The notes beneath the pieces were generated by a model. That model did no database searches, had not been told where the DNA came from, and saw nothing but the letters and a program-made list of their open reading frames with translations. The position numbers and the translations under genes were made by a program. Positions 15,923-23,700 of a stretch of 27,914 bases of DNA are shown here, one piece after another. Origin of the DNA: CAYJFK01 sp964369475 (GTDB taxonomy: Bacteria > Bacillota > Clostridia > Oscillospirales > Feifaniaceae); assembly GCA_964369475.1 (NCBI GenBank), contig CAYJFK010000028.1:1-27914 (forward strand), given 5' to 3'. How positions within the stretch are numbered: the stretch's first letter is position 1; every line of letters begins with the position of its first letter.

Positions 15923-17866
15923 CTACTTGCTCATAGCTGCCGACTGGCCTGCTATACGGCCGAATACAACTGTATCGGGGATAGCATTTCCGCCAAGGCG
16001 GTTTGCGCCGTGGATGCCGCCTGTAACTTCACCTGCGGCATATAGCGAAGGGATTGCCTCTCCATCTGCCGTTAGAACCTGTGCAAGCTCGTTTATTTCA
16101 ACACCACCCATTGTGTGATGTATTGTAGGCACACGAATCGAAGCATAGTATGGAGGTGTGTTGAACTCATCGAGAAGAAGGTTCTTGCCAAAATCGTCTT
16201 CCTTTTCTCCACGAACTACTGCGTTGTAATCATCGATAGTAGCCTGAAGTGCCACAGGGTCTACATTCATTGCAATTGCAACTTCTTCAATTGTATTGCC
16301 CATAACTGCAGTGCCGTTTGCTACAAGGTCTCCGATTTGCTCGTTAAAGTCGTTTGTCGTTTCAGGGGTTGGGTACTCGGTCGCATTGACAAGTATCCAC
16401 ATGACCTGATCTGTCTGAGCAAGAAGACCCTCTGTTAGAACGTCTCTACGCTCGTCTTCCGCTACAAAACGCTCGCCCTCCAAGTTGATGAATAGCTGAT
16501 TTGCGGCATTACCTGCAATGTTACCTTGCATACCGCCTGTTTCGGGGTGACCAACGGGAAGTAGTTGAATGTGCTCCATGCCAACAAGGTTTGCGCCGAC
16601 CGATTGTGCCATTTCAATTCCGTCGCCCGTTGCACTTACGCTGTTTGTAGAGTTAAGTCCCTTTAGGTTGCCCCAACGTGTGTCGTTTGCTACTACCATT
16701 TCGTTATTTTTTGCAAAACCGCCTGTTGCAAGTACGACACCGTTATTTGCAGTTATAACATACTCATCGTTGCCCTGTGTAGCCTTAACACCTACCGCAC
16801 GGCCGTCTTCCATAATGATCTCGTATGCCTTTGTCTCCATTAGTATCTTTACTTTATCGCCCGAAGCATCAAGAATTTCTCTGTAAGCTTCGATAGGAGC
16901 CGTTGTAAGAGGCTTAACAAACATATGTGTTCTCGACCAAAGCGCACCTGTTACAGTGCCCACTTCGTCGTAAAACTCAACCCCAAGGCTCTCGAGCCAT
17001 GCAACAGCTTCTTCTGCACCATATGCATATGTTTCGAGCATGTCGATATTAGCAACAAGATCGCCGCCAACAAATGCTTGAAGGGCGTGTAGCTGGGGAG
17101 AGTCAAACATATGTGTCGAGCCGTTTGCCTGATATTCCGCAACTTGTGCTGCAAGCTCGTCCATTAAGCGCTGATGAGTATCGTTTACAGCGTCAAACTC
17201 TGTGTAGGAGAGTATCTCGTCTATAAGCTCAGGGCGCATTTCTAAGTTTGCTTGACGCTCAGTATCGACTGCGTTGAACTGGCCACCTGCCATTATAGTA
17301 GATCCGCCAAGTGTCGCCATCTTCTCGATAACTATAACGTCAGAACCGTTGTCGATAGCTGTAACTGCCGCTGCAAGACCTGCACCGCCGCCGCCTATAA
17401 CAACAACATCGGCAGAAAGCTCGACAGTTTCGCCTTCGCCTTCTTCTACCGAAACAGCTTCCATTAGGGCCGCTGTGTCGACCCCAGCCGACTCAAGTGC
17501 TATCTTTGTAGCTTCAATAATTGCTGTGCTTGTAACCGTTGCGCCAGCAACTGTATCTATGCCAAGAGACTGGTATTCAACTATGTCGGTCGGCATTCTC
17601 TCGAGTGCACCATCTGCAATGCCGGCCGATTCTGCATGTTCCGTAACTTCGACTGCCGCTATTTTGTCGGCCTCAAGAGTAACCGTTACCGTTAGATCTG
17701 CATTATGTCCCTTTGTTGTGCCGGTATATGTACCTGCCGTGTATAAACCCTCTGCTACGGGAGGCGTGTCGCCACCTTGGTCTCCGCCTGTTTCTTCTGT
17801 GCTACACCCTGCAAAGCTAAGCAACAAACTTGCCGCAATAACAGATGCAATGATCTTCTTCCACAT
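15923..17866 (-). CDS. Secreted flavoprotein reductase with one FMN_bind domain and FAD_binding_2 domain
   Basis: A 647-aa lipoprotein reductase. The start at 17866 (MWKK) follows GGAGGAAG at good spacing. A start five codons upstream would place the site inside the gene. The lipobox is LSFAGC (Cys21). The FMN_bind domain (about 42-125) has DTVAGATVTS with probable flavinylated Thr110. The FAD motif is VVVIGGGGAG (about 154-163). Late active-site blocks IHHTMGGVEI and GGIHGANRLGGNA are canonical, as is RFVAEDERRD. By family knowledge it reduces an enoate-type acceptor outside the cell using membrane-derived electrons. The acceptor is unknown. It is divergent from a TetR regulator that probably controls it, and is followed by tRNA-like element B and a terminator. 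Confidence 0.92.
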   Translation of the reverse strand: MWKKIIASVIAASLLLSFAGCSTEETGGDQGGDTPPVAEGLYTAGTYTGTTKGHNADLTVTVTLEADKIAAVEVTEHAESAGIADGALERMPTDIVEYQSLGIDTVAGATVTSTAIIEATKIALESAGVDTAALMEAVSVEEGEGETVELSADVVVIGGGGAGLAAAVTAIDNGSDVIVIEKMATLGGSTIMAGGQFNAVDTERQANLEMRPELIDEILSYTEFDAVNDTHQRLMDELAAQVAEYQANGSTHMFDSPQLHALQAFVGGDLVANIDMLETYAYGAEEAVAWLESLGVEFYDEVGTVTGALWSRTHMFVKPLTTAPIEAYREILDASGDKVKILMETKAYEIIMEDGRAVGVKATQGNDEYVITANNGVVLATGGFAKNNEMVVANDTRWGNLKGLNSTNSVSATGDGIEMAQSVGANLVGMEHIQLLPVGHPETGGMQGNIAGNAANQLFINLEGERFVAEDERRDVLTEGLLAQTDQVMWILVNATEYPTPETTNDFNEQIGDLVANGTAVMGNTIEEVAIAMNVDPVALQATIDDYNAVVRGEKEDDFGKNLLLDEFNTPPYYASIRVPTIHHTMGGVEINELAQVLTADGEAIPSLYAAGEVTGGIHGANRLGGNAIPDTVVFGRIAGQSAAMSK

Positions 17867-17894
17867 TTCCGCTTCCTCCAAATAGAATAATTTA

Positions 17895-17908
17895 ACAGAA
17901 TATTCTGT
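17895..17908. promoter_or_regulatory. Perfect palindrome ACAGAATATTCTGT downstream of the reductase -10
   Basis: A 14-bp perfect palindrome in the 5' leader of the reductase at 15923-17866, with a further half-site (ATTCTGT, about 17915-17921) next to the -10. The arrangement of repeated half-sites around the transcription start is typical of a repressor operator. Confidence 0.6.
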
Positions 17909-17921
17909 CGTTATATTCTGT

Positions 17922-17950
17922 AATATACCGTATCATGACCATTAAGTCAA
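17922..17950 (-). promoter_or_regulatory. Promoter of the third reductase gene
   Basis: On the minus strand TTGACT and TATATT are spaced by 17 bases, about 55 bases upstream of the ATG at 17866. The start site would fall within or next to the ACAGAATATTCTGT palindrome. Confidence 0.75.
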
Positions 17951-17967
17951 TATAAAATCACAACTTT

Positions 17968-17991
17968 GACAAAAATATGACTATTTTTGTC
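17968..17991. promoter_or_regulatory. Inverted repeat between divergent reductase and TetR promoters
   Basis: GACAAAAATA, a TGAC spacer and TATTTTTGTC form a perfect 10+4+10 inverted repeat midway between the two divergent promoters. It is the right size and place for a TetR-family dimer site acting on both genes. Confidence 0.6.
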
Positions 17992-18048
17992 GATTTGCAT
18001 AAAATCAATTTGAATTTATAGTGCAAATTGCGATATGTCATGAACCCG

Positions 18049-18079
18049 ATATTGCAATATGATTATTATTTGATATAAT
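18049..18079 (+). promoter_or_regulatory. Promoter of the TetR gene with palindrome over the -35
   Basis: TATAAT at 18074-18079 is preceded at 17-base spacing by ATTGCA, which is the centre of a perfect 12-bp palindrome ATATTGCAATAT (18049-18060). This would allow autoregulation. Confidence 0.55.
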
Positions 18080-18095
18080 CTAATAGAGGTGACAT

Positions 18096-18668
18096 ATGAA
18101 AAAGAAAACAAAAGCAAGCTACGAGCGACAGTTGTATATTATCAAAAAAGCATCTGCTCTCATCGACGAGGGTGGGCTGAAAAATGTAACAATAGCCGAT
18201 ATATGTAAAGAAGCAGAGATTTCAGTCGGTGCATTTTACCATTATTTTGACTCAAAAGAAGATATAATTTACAAAATGTATGATTGCATGGATTTTTATT
18301 TTAAAGAAAATATGCCAAAAGGAAGCAGTTATAGTAGGGCAATCGAATTCACAAGGTTATTTATAGACTATACGATTAAAAACGGTTACTACATTAACAG
18401 ACTTGTTTTGCTCAACTCCATAGAACAAAGCAATACATTAAAGGAGAGCAGTAGAGAGGTATACAAAATTTTAAACAGCATCTTGGAAGACGGAATTAAA
18501 GAAGGCGATATAAAACATTATTTTAATTCAGAAGAGCTAACAGAGCTTATATTTACAGCGCTTAGGGGACATCTTCTCATTTGGGCAAAACGGGGTGTCG
18601 ATTACCCTCTTAAAGAAAAGGCAGTTAGTCATACAGAGATATTGTTGTCTCACTTCTTCGCAAAATGA
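18096..18668 (+). CDS. TetR/AcrR-family transcriptional regulator
   Basis: A 190-aa regulator. The N-terminal HTH is typical (LKNVTIADICKEAEISVGAFYHYFDSKEDII, residues ~30-60, given here in part). The rest is the helical ligand-binding domain, which is poorly conserved and does not reveal the ligand. An AGAGGTGAC ribosome site lies seven bases before the ATG. It is divergent from the flavoprotein reductase at 15923-17866, with at least three palindromes in the shared 229-base gap, so it very likely regulates that gene and itself (inference). No terminator directly follows it. The nearest is the hairpin at 18894. Confidence 0.92.
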   Translation: MKKKTKASYERQLYIIKKASALIDEGGLKNVTIADICKEAEISVGAFYHYFDSKEDIIYKMYDCMDFYFKENMPKGSSYSRAIEFTRLFIDYTIKNGYYINRLVLLNSIEQSNTLKESSREVYKILNSILEDGIKEGDIKHYFNSEELTELIFTALRGHLLIWAKRGVDYPLKEKAVSHTEILLSHFFAK

Positions 18669-18893
18669 GAGCCTAGTAAGTTATGCGACGGAAAATGTCT
18701 ATTACGTCAAACATGCTCAGTTAAGATTACAAAGTGACTTTTTCTTAAGAGCATATTAAGCAGAAGCTCCTGTTAAAAAAAGAACTTGATTTAGCTCGGT
18801 TAGGGTTTTGGTGACAACCTAGCAACCTTTGGAATTTGTTTTCTTCCGTGTATGGGTGCTTCTTTTTTGTGCCTCCTTGTTTAGTTGTTATTC

Positions 18894-18931
18894 AAAAAGA
18901 GGGTATGTTATTAAAAACTTACCCTCTTTTT
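18894..18931. terminator. Bidirectional hairpin terminator
   Basis: The arms AAAAAGAGGGTA and TACCCTCTTTTT pair perfectly across a 14-base loop, with an A-run before and a T-run after. It lies 225 bases after the TetR stop. The sequence between 18669 and 18893 holds no supported gene. Confidence 0.7.
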
Positions 18932-18944
18932 GTGCATCAAAAGC

Positions 18945-18977
18945 AAAAAACGACTAGGGAACTTCCTCGTCGTTTTT
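18945..18977 (-). terminator. Terminator of module C
   Basis: The arms AAAAACGACTAGG and CCTCGTCGTTTTT pair with one mismatch. It is nearly identical to the terminators of modules B and E and follows tRNA-like copy C on the minus strand. Confidence 0.8.
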
Positions 18978-18986
18978 CTTTATAAT

Positions 18987-19047
18987 TGGTGGAGATAAGC
19001 AAAAGACCCTACCGCTGACCTCTACACTGCCGGTGTAGCGCTCTGGC
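18987..19047 (-). repeat. tRNA-Ala-like element, copy C (5' third missing, fused to a gene)
   Basis: On the minus strand it begins inside the D-arm (GGCCAGAGCG), then has the anticodon arm CTACA-CCGGCAG-TGTAG with anticodon-position GGC, GAGGTCAGCGGTAGGGTCT, and a complete GCTTATCTCCACCA end. The GGTCGCTTTA start found in A, D and E is absent. The sequence upstream is instead coding DNA of a surface-protein gene, joined at a short GGCC overlap. Confidence 0.75.
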
Positions 19048-19278
19048 CGTAACATTCTCCGCCGTGACAATCTTATGATGACCGCTCGTGCCGCTAATCG
19101 TCACCTTTCCGCTGCCTGTAATGGTAAGTGTGTCACCCACATAGGTATAATCGCTCTTACTGCCCGAAATGGTAAAGTCGTACCCCAAAGCCGCCTGTGC
19201 GAGCATGTTTGTAATGGGTAGTAGTGATAGTATCATGCTAAGCACCAGTATTGCCTATATTCGTTTTGTTTTTTTCAT
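19048..19278 (-). pseudogene. Broken secreted surface-protein gene (nonsense codon in signal peptide, 3' end lost)
   Basis: A GGAGGAAC site precedes an ATG at 19278 that encodes MKKTKRI, then a TAG at 19255-19257, then AILVLSMILSLLPITNMLAQA, clearly the rest of a signal peptide in the same frame. The mature part (YDFTISGSKSDYTYVGDTL and ITGSGKVTISG..IVTAENVTA) matches the start of the repeat modules in the 819-aa protein at 24833-27292 (GDFTVIGG..., ...ITANLTL). After NVTA the reading frame runs straight into tRNA-like copy C and stops at 19009. An internal GTG at 19245 could still start a 78-aa product, but without a good ribosome site. The gene is therefore doubly damaged. Confidence 0.8.
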
Positions 19279-19301
19279 TTGTTCCTCCACTTCATTTTTC
19301 C

Positions 19302-19330
19302 AATAACTTAATTGCACAGTTTATTGTCAA
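19302..19330 (-). promoter_or_regulatory. Possible promoter of the broken surface-protein gene
   Basis: On the minus strand a perfect TTGACA is followed at 17 bases by GTTATT, a poor -10. It sits about 25 bases upstream of the ATG at 19278. Confidence 0.35.
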
Positions 19331-19382
19331 GCCTTTTGTGAAAACTTTTTCAAATTAAATCTTTAATTATTTCCTTGCACTG

Positions 19383-19411
19383 TTGATAAACTCCAATAAA
19401 TATGTTAGAAT
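19383..19411 (+). promoter_or_regulatory. Promoter of the second TetR gene
   Basis: TTGATA and TAGAAT are spaced by 17 bases, followed after 26 bases by the ATG at 19438 with an AGGAGG ribosome site. Confidence 0.65.
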
Positions 19412-19437
19412 TACAGCACAAAAGTAGGAGGTATACT

Positions 19438-20094
19438 ATGGGACGACCACCAAACATCGAAGTTCGCAACTTGATTATACGTAGCGCATACAAACTTTTT
19501 AGCGAAAATGGTTTTAACAATATAACAACAAGGCAGCTGGCAGAATATTGCAATTTAGACAGAGCACTTCTGCACCATTACTATAATAAAATAGGCGACA
19601 TTTGTGTAGCTATTATGATTTCGATACAGGACAAAATGAAGGAATTTATCGAAGCCGAAACAGGCTTAACATACCCACAAACAGGCTGGGGCTACTACTT
19701 TAAGTTGCTCATGCTCGAAACATTCAAAAAGCGCAATATTTTTGATGTTTACTTCTACGTCCAATCGAGTCCAGATCTTTTATGGCGGATGATTTCGGAG
19801 TCGTTTTTTGGCGTATACAGTCCTGTTTACACCCCTGAACGCTTTAATCTTCACTTGGTGGCAGACGGGATACTTCACAGCACGGTAGCTTATCTTACAA
19901 AGAGCAAGGAGCTCGGACTGATTAATACAGACGACAGAGAAATTGTTTATATGGGTATGTCTGCATACTACAACTATATGGGACTATCAAAAGAATCCGC
20001 AGACCATGCCAAAGCAAAGGCCAACGCATTTGTAACGGACGAGCTTGTAGAGCGGTTTATTGAGTTTTACGAGGATGCTCTTAACTGGAAATAG
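19438..20094 (+). CDS. TetR/AcrR-family transcriptional regulator
   Basis: A 218-aa regulator. The ATG at 19438 is chosen because GTAGGAGG lies seven bases upstream. An earlier in-frame ATG at 19402 falls within the -10 of the promoter. The HTH is clear (FNNITTRQLAEYCNLDRALL, then HHYYNKIGDI). The C-terminal domain is long and rich in aromatic residues, with no recognisable ligand signature. It is divergent from the broken surface-protein gene at 19048-19278, so its original target may have been that gene (inference). It is not closely similar to the TetR at 18096-18668 outside the HTH. A strong terminator follows. Confidence 0.92.
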   Translation: MGRPPNIEVRNLIIRSAYKLFSENGFNNITTRQLAEYCNLDRALLHHYYNKIGDICVAIMISIQDKMKEFIEAETGLTYPQTGWGYYFKLLMLETFKKRNIFDVYFYVQSSPDLLWRMISESFFGVYSPVYTPERFNLHLVADGILHSTVAYLTKSKELGLINTDDREIVYMGMSAYYNYMGLSKESADHAKAKANAFVTDELVERFIEFYEDALNWK

Positions 20095-20136
20095 CTTTAA
20101 TGTGTTTTTTAGTTATAAAAACAAGTTAAAGTATAC

Positions 20137-20169
20137 AAAAAAACCACCGTATTAAAACGGTGGTTTTTT
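20137..20169 (+). terminator. Intrinsic terminator of the second TetR gene
   Basis: AAACCACCGT and ACGGTGGTTT form a strong stem with a T-run, 43 bases after the stop codon. It is also flanked by an A-run and so could act on minus-strand transcripts. Confidence 0.85.
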
Positions 20170-20290
20170 GTAGTATTCTCTTATAAAACTATTTAAGGGC
20201 GCTGACCATAATTTTAGCGGAATGTTGGATGAGTTTTTAACGCTCGCCGATTGTTTTGTTAGTGTTATGTGAAGTTATAATGATATTAAA

Positions 20291-20440
20291 GGGGCTGTTT
20301 AATAAGTCTTAGCCATCTGGTGCAATGCACAAAATAATTTGCAAATCAAAGAAAAAACCTCTGAAATCAGAGCGAATTTCGCCTTTTTTCAGAGGTTTTT
20401 TGTGCATTATTTTTTGAAGAGAGATTTATTAAACAGTCAC
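20291..20440. mobile_element. MITE-like palindromic element
   Basis: Imperfect terminal inverted repeats (CTGTTTAATAAGTCT at 20295-20309, AGATTTATTAAACAG at 20422-20436) match at 14 of 15 positions. Inside are nested inverted repeats (AATGCACAAAA against TTTTGTGCATT, AAAAAACCTCTGAAA against TTTCAGAGGTTTTTT), so the whole ~142 bases can fold into one long hairpin. It has no coding capacity. The T-rich inner hairpin would also act as a terminator. Only one copy is in the window, so mobility is inferred from structure alone. Confidence 0.5.
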
Positions 20441-20449
20441 TTCAGAGCA

Positions 20450-20484
20450 AAGAAAAACCTCATGCTGTGTATGAGGTTTTTCTT
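20450..20484 (-). terminator. Terminator of module D
   Basis: AAGAAAAACCTCAT and ATGAGGTTTTTCTT pair perfectly with a 7-base loop. The stem sequence is unlike those of modules B, C and E while the place and A/T-run design are the same. Confidence 0.85.
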
Positions 20485-20490
20485 AAAAAT

Positions 20491-20569
20491 TGGTGGAGAT
20501 AAGCTAGACCCTACCGCTGACCTCGACACTTCCAGTGTAGCGCTCTGGCGGATGAGCAGTAAAGCGACC
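20491..20569 (-). repeat. tRNA-Ala-like intergenic element, copy D
   Basis: On the minus strand: GGTCGCTTTACTGC, a D-arm-like CCGCCAGAGCG, anticodon arm CTACA-CTGGAAG-TGTCG (one stem mismatch, anticodon position GGA), GAGGTCAGCGGTAGGGTCT, and GCTTATCTCCACCA. The T-loop consensus TTCGA is replaced by TAGGGTCT, as in copies C and E. It follows the 1205-aa surface-protein gene at a distance of 184 bases and precedes a terminator. Confidence 0.75.
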
Positions 20570-20706
20570 CCTTGAAAACTCTACTTTTACTTTAGCATAA
20601 CAAAAAGCAACCATCTGTCTGTAAATTTGATACTAAGAGTGTGACACTATCCATTTGCCTGTTGTACATCGCTTTATATCTGTCAAACAAACATCTACGT
20701 TTATAG

Positions 20707-20737
20707 ATGATTTAAGGCATATTATGTCTTAAATCAT
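20707..20737. other. Stable hairpin just after the stop of the 1205-aa gene
   Basis: ATGATTTAAG and CTTAAATCAT pair, and the inner GCAT/ATGT extends the stem to 14 pairs with a 3-base loop. It has no T-run, so it is more likely an mRNA 3'-end stabiliser or a processing site. The rest of 20570-20752 shows nothing else. Confidence 0.5.
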
Positions 20738-20752
20738 TATTTCTTCACCATT

Positions 20753-23700
20753 CTACTCTCCAAAGTGCTTGCTGTTTCTCGCCATTGCAAGATCTGCGAA
20801 ATTTATTTTGTTGTCCCCGTTGATGTCAGCAGCACGGTTCTCGTCTGTTACCGGCTTGTTGTAGTTACCCTCGTCTGCTATCATGTTCAAATCGCCAACA
20901 CCTACCCCCGGTACGCCGTCGATATTAGCTTTACTTTCCCATATTGCGTATATGCTTGTATGGTCACTGTACACCGTGTCAACCGTAACCCTTGTGCCGT
21001 CCTCCAGTCTCCACTCTACAAAGTTAAAAAAGGCTCTTATAGGGGTAGGCAACACCGGCAGTTTACCTAAAGTATTGGTTTCTCCTATGTTGATATGCTC
21101 GCCTCCGTTTAACTGAAAATAGATGTTGTAGGTCGGTGCTGGTGGTACAGGGTCAGCAGTAAGTTTGCTAAAATTGAGCAAGTTTTCTACTGTGTAATTA
21201 TCCGTCCATCCTTTTGCGTTTTCACTACTTGCGTTTTCATAATTGTAAACCCCTGCACCTATGTCTAACGCATCTTCTATCTCCCCTACGATAACACCGT
21301 TTACAAGTTGGCTCGAAGGGGTTATAAACCTGCCGCTTGTTTTGTTAAAAGTGCCAATACTATCGCCATCGTTTCCACTGCCGATACTATTCAAGCCACT
21401 TGCCAACGAGACCTCGTAGTACGCATTTGATACTTCGCCATTCCGACCCTGCTCGCCAATAATGCCGCCTTTTTTCAAAGAGCTAAGCGCCGTGACACTG
21501 CCGCTGTTGTAGGCATTTTTGAGTATTCCTGTGTTTAACCCTACCACTCCACCGACATTTAGCCCACCGCTAACAGCTCCTTGGTTGTAGACATTTATAA
21601 CTTTGGAGGGTGCGGTGTAATAGTCTGCTTCATTATACCCTACCACACCACCTACATTGCTCGTGCCGCTTCCGATTTGCGATACATTTCCCGTGTTAAA
21701 GACATTTGTCAGCTTTCCTATAAAGTTCTGCCCCACAGCTCCTCCTGTGCCTTCTTCTAAGAGGTTATATCTGTCGTCAAATGTGGGTTGCAAGGCTTTG
21801 TTGCCTTGAACGCTACCGCTGTTGCTCGAATTATAAACACCCGTCTGGTTAAGTCCTACAATACCGCCCACAGCATAGGTAGAACCAATAACTGTGGCAT
21901 TGTTCTTACAATCTCTGATATTGCCGTTGTTTTTCCCTGCGATACCGCCTACCGCCACAACACCTTTAACTGTCCCCGACAAAACCGATACATTTTGCAC
22001 TGTTCCTTGGTTGTGTGCTACAACGCCGCCTACACATTGAGCGACATCTTGGTAGGGGTTATCTGTTTCGTTAAACATCCCTGTGATATTGATTGAGACA
22101 TTCTCCATGGAAAAGTTTTTAATAGTTGCACCGAAATTCAAAAGCCCGAAAAAGCCCTGATAATGTGCATCACTTGTGTTTGTAAGCGTTAGGTTTGACA
22201 CTGTGTGACCGTTACCGTTAAATGTGCCCTCGAAGTAGTGGTATTCATCGTTATTACTCCCTATTGGCACCCATGTTTTGCCTGCAAGGTTGATATTCCC
22301 TCCGAGAGCGACAACTTGCCCTTTGTAGGAGGTGCCACTGTTGACATCTGCGGCAAATTGCATAAGCTGATCTGCTGTTGTTATTGTAAGTGTGGGGCTC
22401 GCTTCCCACTGCGCTGTTAGCGTGGCGTTTCTATCGACTAAATATCTGTCACCGCCCTGATATAGATATGACCTGAAAATGTCTTTCCAGCCGATAAATG
22501 TAAAGCCCTCCTTTGTACCGTCGTAACTTGGCACATAAAAAATCTCGCTCGAGGCATATCTATCGGCCGGAGGTGCTTCACCGCTTCCGCCGTTTAGGTC
22601 ATAGGTAATGGTGTACACGTACTTTTGAAATAGCCTGCCGTTCCAAGTATATGCTCCGTAAGTTAGCTTATTATTCTCTGATATAATCCCATCATTTACC
22701 ACAACGGTCTGATCTGTCGTAAAGGACTTTCCTTGGTCGCTAAACATGCCACCCATGCCCTCGATCGTCGATGTGCCGGAAAGGTAGATTTGGCTGTTTG
22801 TTGCCACATTAAAGACCCCGCCCTCCTCGAGTTTCAGTGAGCCTCCCTCTCTAAGAATTATGGTATTAATTCCCGCTTTTTTTATATCTATCTTTCCGCC
22901 TGTTTTGATAGTAATAGAAGCATGTTGTGCACTGATAGCCTCATATTTGTAAGCCTCCACCACAATGGTGCCACCGTTTTCGACTGTCAACTCCCCTCTA
23001 TTGCTCTTTGAACCTACGACATCTAACAGAGAGTTTGCATTTGGCGCATTTAGCTTTACTGTTGCACCGTCTCCCACCACCACCGACTTTAGGTAAATGC
23101 CTGCATGCTCATCCTCTACTACCGCTTGCTCTGTGCCATTTATCGCTACCGTGATATCCTCAAGCACTAGTCTGCCACTTTGATAGTATTCAGCGGAGGA
23201 CGCCAGAGCGTAATCATTTTCTACATTTAGGTTTAGTGTGCCACCGCCCTTAACGGTCAAGGTGTATCCCTTTAAATCTAACCCATACTCGCCTTGTAAT
23301 GTAAGTGTTTTGCCTGCGGGGATAACCAAAGTCATGTCTTGAGCCAAAGAATAACTACGCTCCATATTTAGCACTATATCTTCTATAAGTGTACCATACG
23401 CATGGCCTTGAATGATTAAATCCTTCATGTTATCTGTGTTATAAACCAGATATCCATGGCTGCGAAAAACCGAACCGTCCCAAAAATAATTGCTCGACGA
23501 TAGTTTGCTTATTTCAGGTTGCGTATCAGTAGCGCTTATAGAAGTTTCATCATTCGTTTCAAACTGCATACCTCTATCGTTAAACTTTCCACCCATGCCG
23601 ATGACTTTTGAAGATTGACTCAAATATACTATCCCACCCACATCTGCGGTTAAGTCGGCATTACCTTCCATTTCAAATATGGAACCTGAAACAAAAACAC

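Noticed and set aside
18795..18860. SAM-I-like riboswitch fragment (TTAGGG..GGTGAC..AGCAACC)
   Set aside because: The resemblance covers only the P2/P3 part. The P1 stem and the later AAGGTGCTAA-type block are missing and no gene follows on that strand.
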